Source: Acanthaster planci (Eukaryota; Echinodermata; Asteroidea; Valvatida; Acanthasteridae). From it: a DNA stretch of 64,000 bases. Each line of letters begins with the position of its first letter. The first letter of the stretch is position 1. Positions 16,901 through 27,546 of the stretch are shown one piece after another. The position numbers were made by a program, and so were the translations under genes. The notes under the pieces are model-generated. The model made no database searches and was not told the origin of the DNA. It worked only from the letters and a program-made list of their open reading frames with translations. Location of the stretch: contig NW_019091364.1 in NCBI RefSeq assembly GCF_001949145.1, positions 1,049,434-1,113,433 on the forward strand, read 5' to 3'.

Positions 16901-17934
16901 ATGAGCTCCATGGGAATATCTACATGCTTGGCAGGCTGCTGAATGGATACCGGCGATTCGATCCCAATCGTGGGATGGAGTACACCCTTGATATGGAGCT
17001 CAAGCTCCACGGCGACAAGCGAGAAGTCCTGAAGCGAGTCCACCTCCTCAGACCCCTCAACAAAGCAGAGATAGTCTTCATGCCCTACGTCACTGAATAC
17101 ACCCAGGTGACCATCATTGTACCCGTTGTGTCTGGCAGCCAAGAACACGTCCGAACCTTCTTGGACAATTACGCCCGAACCTGTCTAGAGACCCGGGACA
17201 AATCGGCCGTCATGTTGATTTTTATTTATACGCCGACAGAGGCTCTGTCAATGGCTACTGAGGATATCTACAGTGTGAATAAGGGCTATGTTTCTTACCT
17301 GGAGCGCAAGTACCCCGGCTCACATCTGTCCTGGATAAGTGTGAAGACCAGCTTACCCTCTCCCATCGCCATCATGGATGTGGTCTCCAAGAAGTTTGCC
17401 TCAGACACTCTCTTCCTTTTCACTAACGCCTACATGGAGCTTGTCGCTGAGTTCCTCAACCGTGTCCGCATGAACACCATCGCCGGTTGGCAGGTGTTTT
17501 TCCCCATCCCCTTTTCTCAGTACGACCCCAAGATCATCTACACCGACTCACCCAACCCAAACCGCATTGACATTTCCAAAACCGCCGGACACTTTGACAC
17601 GTACCTCTTTGAGCACGCCAGCTTTTACAACTCGGACTACATGAACGCCAGGAAACTTTGGGATGAGAAACACCCAGGAAGTGAAACAGACCACATCCAG
17701 TCAGATCTAGACCTCTTTGAGATGTTCCTTAGCACTAAGCTGCATACCTTCCGAGCTGTAGACCCAGCCCTGAAGCTGCACTACCATCTACGGATCTGCC
17801 AACCCTCCCTAAAGGAGGAACAGTACCAGAGATGTTTGGAGGGGCGGGCGGAGGGACTTGCTTCCAAATCGCAGCTGGCGATGCTGGTCCTCGAACAGCA
17901 GCAAAAGCTAGCCACTGAGAAAGTAAATATTTGA
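13941..17934 (+). CDS. chpf: Chondroitin polymerizing factor (CHPF/CHPF2-like glycosyltransferase)
   Basis: CHPF proteins are Golgi type II membrane proteins that pair with chondroitin synthases to extend chondroitin. Exons 13941-14646, 16108-16253 and 16483-17934 close to 767 residues (human CHPF 775). Visible: a signal anchor at about residues 13-31; the N-terminal GT31-like domain with IQDDTY (191-196); the RLLNGYRRFDPNRGMEYTLD and LLRPL...MPYVTE blocks; and a C-terminal GT7-like domain with DVVSKKFASDTLFLF and RMNTIAGWQ. Where chondroitin synthases have a DxD, this protein reads FTNAYMEL (about residue 600), as human CHPF also does, so the second domain is probably inactive. The C-terminus keeps the family LEG...SQLAMLVLEQQQ signature. 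The first intron carries repeat DNA. One gene probably represents both vertebrate paralogues. Confidence 0.95.
14750..15035. repeat. 16-bp tandem repeat with an inverted outlier in chpf intron 1
   Basis: A unit like TCTCAAGTCAACTCGG repeats three to four times at about 14793-14850, with degenerate copies back to 14755. At 15001-15031 the same GTCAACTCGG core appears twice in inverted orientation. The two blocks bracket about 150 bp, suggesting a foldback element with tandemly amplified ends. Confidence 0.5.
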
Positions 17935-19541
17935 AGCAAACTCAGATTGGCTTTGCTAGTTCAGGTTGCTTGAATTTACATTCATGGTCATCATGCCTTG
18001 GTCTCTGAGTCCTTGCAAATGCGTGGCTAGTGAGCAATTTCAGAAGAGAGTTTAACAAGTTGAAGATGTTCTTACAATGTGTGCTTAAAAGAAAAACGTC
18101 CTGTCTCATTTAAAAAAGCAATGCATTGTGGTGCTGCACCATTTACATGAATTTTATAGGTCAGCACCAGTTGAAGCAGGGTTAGGTTATTAACATTAAT
18201 AAGCATATTTACATATCAGGAAATGGATCAGCTGTTGATGATCCATGAATACACTTTTAATATTGGTCACAAATGCAGTTTTAATGAATACACTTTTAAT
18301 ATTGGTCATAAGTTGAGGCACTATAAATGTGAAATCTTGACTCAAAGTATTTTTCCGTTGAGCGAGGCTGAATCGTTTAGCTAAGAATACCTTAATACCA
18401 GAGACCAGAAACGCCCCATGTATTTTACTGTGTTAAAAAATATAACAGTTTTAAACACCGACAAGAAATAAATCATGAATATCCTTGAATGCTGCATTAA
18501 TAGAGGCTACACTTTGCTAACAGCTAGAATAGATTTATTTCTCTTATTCAGTCGTGTGTAAAGATTTTCAAGATATAAATACATGCATGTAATTCCATTT
18601 TGCATAAGACAATAATCAATTACTAATTAATAATTCACTCAATTGAGAGATATTGATCTTTAAGAAGACCCATTTTTGTTTATACACATAGTGTGTTTTA
18701 GTTGATCATTGCTGATAGTAAAAGTTTGTACCTAAAAATTTTGCAGGAATGAAAATTGACATTACAGGAAAGAGTCAGTTTCAACAGCTTGCTATGCAAA
18801 TAAACAAATATTAACATGCCAAGGATCTGTCGAACTTTATATGTACAGTTTACTTCAGTTCATAGTTTTGATGTATCCAAACAAATTCTTTGTTCTTTAT
18901 TTTATGGTTATCACAGTCCAAATGATGTATTTATTTTTAATGCATGTACTTGAGAAAAGAGCAGAGTATATTGTTCCATTGAGGAAATTTCTAGCAAAAT
19001 ACTTAACTAAATTACATGAGAATTTGCTCATGCACATCAAGCAAATGTACACAGCACATTTAGCACGTACTCCAGCAATATTACTGCACATGTATCTCAA
19101 AAGTTTCAAGGATTTTTAGTCCATGCTTATTTTTAATATTCCATTTGTTGAAAAGAATAAATAACTTATTCACTTGAACCTCATGTTTCTTCATTTTTTT
19201 TCAAATTTAGTTTTAGAGTTAGGAGTTGAGGTGTTGACCATCACACTTTTTCTCCATTGAAACTTGATTTGAAGGCTGTTAAACAGATTTTTTTTACTGC
19301 ACTGCTACACTGTCCAATCAATTGATGTTGGCCACCTTAAGCTCTGCACTGTATAAGTGCTTTTTGTACAATATCTGCTGTCTATATATTTGAAATAATA
19401 ACTCTTGTGGTTGTGTCAGTCAGTGATAGAAGTTGACAATTTTATAAAAACATTGATGGGGGGGAATATTCCTAATGATTTTCTTATCAGACGTGGATGC
19501 TCAGGATGCAGAGTACAGACCCTAGAAGAATGTCGTCAGTT
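17935..19541 (+). other. chpf 3' untranslated region and downstream spacer
   Basis: AATAAA occurs at 18467-18472 and 19156-19161; either could serve chpf. A 25-bp segment starting ATGAATACACTTTTAATATT occurs at 18245-18269 and again at 18284-18308 (39-bp period). Near the gap, ATGCAGAGTACAGACCC (about 19506) starts an open frame that runs into the Ns and could be the missing first exon of the next gene. Confidence 0.45.
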
Positions 19542-20202
19542 NNNNNNNNNNNNNNNNNNNNNNNNNNNNNNNNNNNNNNNNNNNNNNNNNNNNNNNNNNN
19601 NNNNNNNNNNNNNNNNNNNNNNNNNNNNNNNNNNNNNNNNNNNNNNNNNNNNNNNNNNNNNNNNNNNNNNNNNNNNNNNNNNNNNNNNNNNNNNNNNNNN
19701 NNNNNNNNNNNNNNNNNNNNNNNNNNNNNNNNNNNNNNNNNNNNNNNNNNNNNNNNNNNNNNNNNNNNNNNNNNNNNNNNNNNNNNNNNNNNNNNNNNNN
19801 NNNNNNNNNNNNNNNNNNNNNNNNNNNNNNNNNNNNNNNNNNNNNNNNNNNNNNNNNNNNNNNNNNNNNNNNNNNNNNNNNNNNNNNNNNNNNNNNNNNN
19901 NNNNNNNNNNNNNNNNNNNNNNNNNNNNNNNNNNNNNNNNNNNNNNNNNNNNNNNNNNNNNNNNNNNNNNNNNNNNNNNNNNNNNNNNNNNNNNNNNNNN
20001 NNNNNNNNNNNNNNNNNNNNNNNNNNNNNNNNNNNNNNNNNNNNNNNNNNNNNNNNNNNNNNNNNNNNNNNNNNNNNNNNNNNNNNNNNNNNNNNNNNNN
20101 NNNNNNNNNNNNNNNNNNNNNNNNNNNNNNNNNNNNNNNNNNNNNNNNNNNNNNNNNNNNNNNNNNNNNNNNNNNNNNNNNNNNNNNNNNNNNNNNNNNN
20201 NN
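19542..20202. other. Assembly gap (661 N)
   Basis: Undetermined bases. Open frames running through it have no meaning. The 5' exon or exons of the gene at 20706 probably lie in or next to it. Confidence 1.
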
Positions 20203-20705
20203 TAGCCACTTCGTTTTTGTTGAATTCAGTTCATTTTCCAGTAACGTTTCTAGGCCATGTACATGTTGGTCATGTAGGACAAACGTTATATGATGGGATG
20301 GACATATGACGTGACCGAAATGTCCACAAACATTGAGGTGGATATGTTGATGGCAAACCAAGAAAGTCGTGTCAAATGAGCAGGAATCTACATCATGCCT
20401 GTCATGATGAACATGGTGATGATCTAGTCTGTTCAGTTATAACGGTGCCGTATTCCAGTGGGGGTATACCGTCACCACAGGTTCGTATGGCAATTGCGAT
20501 ATGGGGAATGAGAGACACTGAGAGACATCAGCGGGGGCTCAATAATTACAATCAACAACAATCACATTATTTCATTCCAGTGTGTAATCAATTCACAGAA
20601 GCCATCTTGACAAGCCATGAGACTTGCCTTCCCATAATGTATTTCAACATAATCAGACTGATACATTGTCCCGTTACATAGTCATCTTTTTCTGTTTTGT
20701 GTCAG

Positions 20706-23700
20706 AGTTTTGTTAGAGCTGAAGGACCATGCTAACATTCTTCCTAAGAAAGTCAAGACGGAAGATGACTCACAGGATGATGACCAGCCACATTACCTCA
20801 AGATAGAATGTCAACAAGTTGTGGTAAATACTTAATTTGTATTAGAGCCAAAATATAATCATTCTTAATCTTTAATTCGCCTAATTGTTTTGTCGATAAA
20901 TGCACACCCAAATGTCTTGTGACCATAGTATCATAGGCATCACATTATTTTGTGTGCATCATGGTGTGTGCTGGATGTTGGGTTTGAGAAATTAATTGGA
21001 TTCCTTTTGTCAGCTGGTTAATTAGCTGTTTTAGTTGCCCTGGTAATATTGATGTTGTTTGCAATTGTCTTTCTTTTTCATGACAGGATGAATTTAAGAA
21101 GTTGAAGTTTGCCTTTGTCCATCTTCAGGCCCACATTAAGCTGCTGGACTACTTGGAGAATGTTCCGAAGGACCAGTGGCCCTCTGTGGCATCTTGTGGT
21201 GAGATGGAGATTGGAGAAGAACACCCCGAAAACTCTCTGCCCCTTATGCTCTGGGGTTCGTCGTCCACGAGGACGACGAGCCCCACAGTTCCAGGGGTAG
21301 GAAACCATCCACATCGTTTGGTTGCTTTGATTTCTAAAATCAGACTTCATAAACTTACACACTCATCATGTTCACTCACTTTACAACTTGATACAGCTTT
21401 TTTTTCAAACTGAACTTGTTTTCCAGACGAGGAATCTAAGAAGATCCGTCGACAGCTCAAGGAAGCGAAGGCAAAGACAGAAGATCTTGAAGAACATATT
21501 CAGGACTTGATGAAGTCCGTGAAGAATTGTGAGCTGCAAGAAAAATGGTTACCTACACTAGATGTTAGTTGTAGAACGATTGTGTATTGAGTCACAGGCT
21601 ACCATGCACTGATACTATTTTGCCAAAGACTTCTTGAGCCGTGTCCAAATGACTTGGCTACAGCTTGAAAATAATGCACGTGTCCATAGAAAATGCAGAA
21701 AGCTAGTAGCCTCATGTTTTTTGGTACTTCTAAAGGTCAGGAAACATTAAATGCCAAGCTGGTATCGTTTGAGAAGATGATCAAGGAGACCGAAGATAGG
21801 GCAGTTGAGGTTGAGCAACTTGTGAGAACGAGAAGTGGTGCATTGGCAGAGCTTGAAGGCAGCGGGGTGACACTAGAGAACTTCCAAGCTGAGTACGCCA
21901 AACAGGTCAGATGTAGGAGGGTATAGGCTGCAGTGTAAAAACATTATTATTCTACTGGACAGTTTCCATTGCGTGCAAAACTTAGGACTCTTCAGAAAGT
22001 CCTTTTCAAATGAATATGAAATCTGCAATACCCCTTTGAAATCTGTTCAGAGGTTTTCTTCACTTTTGTTCTAATCTTCAGTTTTATTTTGTGAGTATGC
22101 ATTTGATAATATTTATACATCTGGAGGAAACTTTACAAACCTCAGGAACAAATGTTTGAAATTGTTATTTTGGTGCGTGGTGGAAAACCTGAAAAGAAAT
22201 AATAATGATAATAATTGACATTTACAAAGCGCCCAATCCATCAAGCTGCTCCCAGGCGCTGTACATCAGTACAAGTATAAATAAAGAAATACATAACTAA
22301 ATGAATGAATAAATAAATAAGAAATAAATAAAACCTACATGTACCGCAGTTAAAATCAATACTAAGAAACTAAAGAAAGGCTCTGGAAATCAAGCTGTAC
22401 ATTGAATGGGAGGTTAATTTATGTCTAACTGATGAGATGCATTTCACCCAGGATGAGGGCCTTAAAGCAGCAAAAGACTTCTTGGCACACTGTCAGCCAG
22501 TGGTGAGACATATGAAAGAGGGTACAGAAAACCTGCACAAAGAGAAGGAGTCACTGATGGAAGACACCAAGGCAGTCATGGAGACAGTGTCAGAATATAG
22601 GGCCGAGAAAGAGAGCAGGGAACAGCAGCTTGTTGACAAGATGAAATGGTGAGTGGTTTGGGTTACTGTCTAAATGCCGTACTGTCAGTTGTTAAAATTT
22701 GATCACCAACACTGAAATCCCCAGATTAGCTCTGTGTTTGCTTAATTTTGTGATGAGGCAGAAGCCCTGATCGTGAGTTAGGGAAGCGAAGTTAAGAAAA
22801 AAAGCCTTTTTCAACCATGGCTTCCAGGTGTGAATCAGCATCTAAAATGTTGAAGCAGCTGACGGGGGTATCTGAGCGATCTCTTGACGAGAACTGCTGG
22901 ACCCTGGAGCTCTCGACTGATGACAGTTACCTAGGCAACAAGGAGAGTATGACGGCTTTGCTAGCCTTACACTTCAAGGAAGCCAAGAACCCTTGGTCAT
23001 CCAGGCAGCTCGAAGCTGCCAAGGTAAGGTATCATGGTTTTTGTTCAAGTTTTATGAAACTCTTGGAATAGTCTAAGAAAAAATTTGACATTTCACCATT
23101 TTATTCCTCATCCATGTGACCAGATTGACATCGATACACTTGATATATCGGACCTTGTAGAGGAGGCTGTCAGGAGAAACGATGCGGTCTTTCTGGTCTC
23201 ATCAGTGATGAAAAGACTAAAAACCCACGCCCCCCTCTACATGGAAGTGGAACTCCTCCGGCATCAGTGAGTTTATTAGAAGAACCCATCAATTTTAGGG
23301 GAATTTTGAAAGTACAGGTGCAGCAAAAGGGAGTTAAAAAAAAGAAGAAAATTCCAGGTCTTGAACATTTTATTCAAAGCGTTTTTGCAATTTTGATCTT
23401 GCCCTGAGTTATATTCATCCTTTTTCAAACTTCATGTGAATTTACTGGCAAAACAAGAGTAATTTTAATGGCAAACTTTACATTTCTCCAATTTCGTCGT
23501 AATTTTTCTTACTTTGGGACTTGAGTTGAAAACGGCACATTAAAAAAGTGGTTGGTGTGTTGAAATTTGAATACCGGGAGCATTGTAATGATGCAACATC
23601 TTCCTCGGCAACAAGATTTCTAAGAAATCCATTTTCACTCTCTGTTTGCTTCCAGGTACGCCATAGACTGGGTGTCGGAAGAGGGCATACTACGCGTTAT

Positions 23701-24247
23701 ATTTGGTGACAGTGCCCAGATTGTTTGCACCTTGTCCTTAACTACCGGACCTCAGGGGAGAACTATGGTCCAGTTGAAATCGCTTGAAGGGGTGAAACAG
23801 CACCCACCCATTCAAGAATTGAAGGTCGGTGAATATACTCAATATCTCTCAATTTGTTATTCCTTCGTGTACGTGTCCTTAAACTTGTACAGTTATACGT
23901 AATCCGATTTCCAGATAAATCATCAACATGAATACACGTTAGGCATTGAAATGCTCTGTTTATATTCACTCCTAGGCTGCTGGTTGTTTGTCTTGTGACT
24001 GTCAGACCAGCTTCACCTTTTGTCCATTTCAACCCATCAGTTGTGGCTAATATGTCCTTACCATTGTTGATTTTTTTGGTGTGTTTGTCAGTTGTGGCCA
24101 ATTTCAGAGTTCTAGGTTGGCTTTTCAAAACTTTGTCCACTCGTTTTTAAATAATGTGTTTATTTTTGTCACTTACAGCCCTCTTGTGAAGAGCCAAAGA
24201 TTTCTGACTGGTTGGAGTTCCTTAAAGATGCCACCCAAGACATGTAG
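20706..24247 (+). CDS. Coiled-coil protein with RWD-like C-terminus, ZWINT-like kinetochore candidate (5' incomplete)
   Basis: Nine exons are supported: 20706-20823, 21087-21198, 21427-21528, 21736-21905, 22452-22648, 22828-23023, 23124-23266, 23656-23824 and 24179-24247. All junctions are in phase and give about 424 residues ending DATQDM. The N-terminal exon or exons are missing. The first part (ILPKKV..., then LQAHIKLLDYLENV) recalls the start of vertebrate ZWINT, the KNL1 partner of the outer kinetochore. The middle is a long charged coiled coil (KKIRRQLKEAKAKTEDLEEH and onward). The last 180 residues alternate strand and helix, with LRVIFGDSAQIVCTLSL resembling an RWD domain such as that of KNL1. 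ZWINT assignment is inference from weak similarity. A KNL1-like or other coiled-coil RWD protein is possible. Exon phases make the gene itself secure. Confidence 0.75.
22199..22330. repeat. Dispersed repeat fragment in the intron before exon 5
   Basis: AATAATGATAATAATT is followed by ACAAAGCGCC...CAGGCGCTGTACAT and an AT-rich tail. This trinucleotide-plus-'AAGCGCC' arrangement is a recurring pattern in marine invertebrate genomes. Boundaries are approximate. Confidence 0.35.
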
Positions 24248-24645
24248 CTGTTAGCCTGACCGACCAAAACATTATTTGAACCCATTGACTCTGTTGTGAA
24301 ACTACTGAGGGCGCTATTTGGCTTTCTGACAAGAGCTGAGCTTGGGCCCTTCGTTTGATGACCACATTAAAACTGTTTTATACATGTACTTGTTAAAAGT
24401 CAAGTACAGCAAACTAACACATACTGCACTGTATTTGTGAATGATTTCTGGTTGCATGTCCTTGATTGGTAGGGGGATAACGGTTTGTTTAATCATGGTT
24501 TTTTTATAAACACCATTGAAAGAACACAGTACATGTAACAATGATGCTTTGTTGAGTGCTTAGCTAATTTGCCTGACCTAAATTTGTCATTACTATGTAT
24601 GACGTTTTCTTTAAACAGTTTCGTGTTTTGGTTTTCTTTTTTGGG

Positions 24646-24795
24646 AATAAAAATAATCACTGATAGACTTGTCATTTGTATGCATCTTTTTGCCATCCTC
24701 GAGGATCTTTCAAACTCCAATAAACATGGCTTGGAGGGGGTATTTCGAAACGAACTTAATTGCCACAGGGTCAGAAATATTTCAGAGAAAATAAA
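24646..24795 (+). promoter_or_regulatory. Poly(A) signals for the ZWINT-like gene
   Basis: AATAAA occurs at 24646-24651, 24719-24724 and 24790-24795, 400-550 bases after the stop codon. The last is followed by a GT-rich stretch (about 24830), the usual downstream element, so it is the best candidate. Confidence 0.45.
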
Positions 24796-24966
24796 ACAAT
24801 TTCCTCCTGTGGTTTATTGGAAATGAGTGTTGTTTGTGCCTTGAAATGCAGTTACCTAAGAAATTAGTAAAAAAAAAAGTTTTTTAATCAGGAATTTACT
24901 GATACGTTTAGTCATGTACATGTAATTCCTTTATCCAAAAGAGTAAAAAACAAAAATTTGGGGGGG

Positions 24967-24973
24967 AAAAAAA
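24967..24973 (-). terminator. RNA polymerase III terminator of tRNA-Met
   Basis: A run of seven T on the minus strand begins 4 bases after the tRNA 3' end. Runs of four or more T end Pol III transcription. Confidence 0.75.
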
Positions 24974-24977
24974 CTCT

Positions 24978-25050
24978 TGCCCCGTGTGAGGCTCGAACTC
25001 ACGACCTTCAGATTATGAGACTGACGCGCTGCCGACTGCGCCAACGAGGC
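24978..25050 (-). tRNA. Elongator tRNA-Met (CAT)
   Basis: The minus strand reads a 73-nt cloverleaf starting GCCTCGTTGGCGCAGT, with anticodon loop CTCATAA (anticodon CAT), T-arm GTGAGTTCGAGCCTCAC and a closing acceptor strand ending CGGGGCA. It differs from human tRNA-Met(CAT) at only a few D-arm and T-loop positions. The 7-bp acceptor stem is intact apart from wobble pairing, there is no intron, both internal promoter boxes are present and a T-run follows. It stands alone between two protein genes. Confidence 0.95.
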
Positions 25051-25784
25051 AGTTGATAATGCAGGGAAATCCAAATTACTTGTAGATTGCACAAATTCTT
25101 GCGTCACTTGACGCGTGCGCAGTATTTGTTCGTTGGTCCCAACCGTTCACACAACGTTTGAAGCTTTGTGCATGTGGTGTGTGCGTAATATACTAGGTTG
25201 CAGATACCAACAATTTACGACTTTCGTAGAAATTGGAAAGCCACGCATTCGCACGAGGTGTTCTTGTTCGATTTTCGTGCGTTTAGTCGAAGATTAGAAG
25301 TACTTTTATCAGAAGTAAGTTTTGTTCAGTAATGATGTAAATAATAGTCATGTTAAATGTGTATTTCTGTTGTAGAAAGGACTTTTGGATGCTTTTATTT
25401 TGGCCTCGCAAAAAGGATAGTCTCAGTACCGTCATGGCAGTCGACAATGTCAGTAGGCTAGTCAGTGTTGTTAGATGTCATCAGATTCAGTGCTTCAAAG
25501 TCACTCCACCCCATTTCCACTTCGCCCCGTCCGTGCTCGAGGGTGTTACAAGCACAAGCCTCTTAAATATTGTCGAGAGAGGAGTTCACAAGCGGCATGG
25601 ATAGCATAGGCCTACATCAGTACATGTACATGTTTCTAGAAACGAAGTGGCTATCGTTACGGCAGCCATAACGCATCTCCCATTTTCTATCATTATGGCA
25701 CTGAACTGCCATGACTGCGCAAGTGCGATGACGCAGCTGATCATCATGATGGTATATATATTTAAAATTACCTGGATCGCTGCA

Positions 25785-25865
25785 CACTTGTTCCCGAGTG
25801 GTTAAGGTGGAAGGTTTGGAACCAATGGTGTGTGAGTTCGAATCTGTGCTTGGACTCTTTTAATT
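25785..25865 (+). repeat. tRNA-Ser-like relic (pseudo-tRNA or SINE head)
   Basis: TTCCCGAGTGGTTAAGG (box A) and GAGTTCGAATCT (box B) are spaced as in a tRNA-Ser, but the acceptor stem and long variable arm are not formed convincingly. It is a relic or a SINE head, not a working tRNA. Confidence 0.4.
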
Positions 25866-27130
25866 CGCCTAAGCATCATGTTTTATACCATAATTGTTTT
25901 TATGTTGGTTTCTAGTTGTAGAGGCCTAAGCAGGAATCTTTTTCTTTTCACATCGGAGGCTTTGGAGGATTTTTTTGCAAGTTGGATTCTCCGACCATTA
26001 TGAGTGATGGAAATAGCTGGATTTGTGTCGCAATATGTGATACATTTTGCGCAAAAAGCAAGACAAACATGAAACTGATGTGCAGTTTTTGATAATGGAA
26101 ATTTCTATTAAAATCATGCGTGAATGACCTATACAACGCACCTCCGCCGTCAACCGTGCACACGGCGAGCTCGCAGCGCAGATTGGAAACCAGCCCGCGC
26201 TAGCGGCTTCACAGCAAAATGAAATGTTTGACAAAACAAACTCACCCCTAGTTTCTTGTCCTAGTTTCCCACAGCCCAAGGCCCACAGATCGTGGAGAAA
26301 CGAGGTTGCTGCAATTTGGTGGGATTATATAGCACGTGTGGTTCGGTACAGTGCAGTACGAGTGCGCACATGTACATTCAATACGTGATAACGGGCCTTG
26401 GCCGTCGGTACCTTCCCATTTGGCTGTGATACCTCCGAAAAGTGAGCATGTTTCACCGCCAAGATGGCAGTGCCTTTTTTTTTCTTTTCACCTTAGTACC
26501 TTACACGTGCATATCGACTGCCCCTGTTCAGCGAGGGACACGGAAAGCGGCCTGGAAAGTGACATACACATCATTCCGTGATCGCTCACATTCGACTGGA
26601 ACACCGCGCAGCGCCACCCAAACATTTGGCATGCATGCATATACAGAGTGTTCGTGCACTGAGTGTATATTGGGAATATGGTACACTCAGCCTGGCCTGC
26701 TGTGCGCTGGCGGCCCGCTCTATCCACACACACTGCACAATTGCAAGCCGGTCACAGGCAACACCCGCCGGCCTATCCAACGACTTAACATAACAGCGCA
26801 TGCCCTAGCCGAGGCCCATGGAAAAAGTGGACATGCTGGAAAAATAGCAATGCTCATACAATTTGGCCATGGTCCAGTTATCAATGTGATGGGTGCGATC
26901 AGTCCATCAGCATAATCACATGATCACCTTGTGCTATCACTTGATCATGTGTTGAGATCTCTGACTTTACCACCTGTTTATTGTCTTTTTTTGCAATGTA
27001 TAAATAATCTGCTACCACAAGGTAGAAAGAAAAGGCGATTGGCTGGTGGCAGGGTTGTTGGCAACTGTCCAAAAAGAAAACAAACATATTGTACAAATAT
27101 TGAGTAATCACGCAGATAGACCAATCGCCC
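25866..27130. other. Upstream region of the zinc-finger/RGG gene
   Basis: More GC-rich between about 26130 and 26850 than the surroundings. It includes a YY1-like CCAAGATGGCAG at 26459-26470 and may contain the promoter and a non-coding first exon of the gene whose ATG is at 27547. The 157-codon open frame at 26442-26915 shows no recognisable domain. Confidence 0.35.
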
Positions 27131-27134
27131 TTAA

Positions 27135-27440
27135 CCCTAACAGTCCCGAATGCTACAAAGTACTACTTAGTAGTAAAATGTAGTACTCAGCCCTGTCGCT
27201 TGTAAGAGGACATGACATTATTATTCTCTGAAGCCATAAAATACCATAGAGAAGACAATGTACTGTACAGTGCTGTGGCACTATGAATGCATGGTTTCAT
27301 TGTTCTCTGTACGAGTAACAATGGAATAAACCTAGCCAGAAATAGTAATTTGTAGTGCTAGGTCCTTCAGGCTCAGAGTGTTACGTAGTATTTTGTAGTA
27401 CTGAGTACTCTAAGCCAAACAACGCCCGGCACTGTTGGGG
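27135..27440. mobile_element. TTAA-flanked MITE (piggyBac-like ends), 306 bp
   Basis: Ends CCCTAACAGTCCCG (27135-27148) and CGGCACTGTTGGGG (27427-27440) are inverted repeats at 12 of 14 positions and are flanked on both sides by intact TTAA (27131-27134 and 27441-27444). TTAA duplication is the hallmark of piggyBac insertion. Subterminal AGTACTAC-type inverted motifs occur on both sides. No transposase. It sits about 100 bp upstream of the first coding exon of the next gene. Confidence 0.6.
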
Positions 27441-27546
27441 TTAATGGATTCATCACTCTGTCTGTGATATGGTGGACGATTTTCAAAGTTAAGAAAAAAT
27501 TTTGATATCTCTTCCCTCTCTCAATTAGATCCTGAGTAAAGCAGTT

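Noticed and set aside
19405-20361. Several 240-280 codon open frames in both strands
   Set aside because: They run through the N-gap; undetermined codons carry no information.
25785-25865. Functional tRNA-Ser
   Set aside because: Box A and box B are present, but the acceptor stem and variable arm do not form, so it is listed as a relic.
26442-26915. 157-codon plus-strand frame in a GC-richer patch
   Set aside because: The frame is favoured by base composition; the peptide is rich in Cys, His and Thr without a motif, and overlapping frames on the other strand are equally open.
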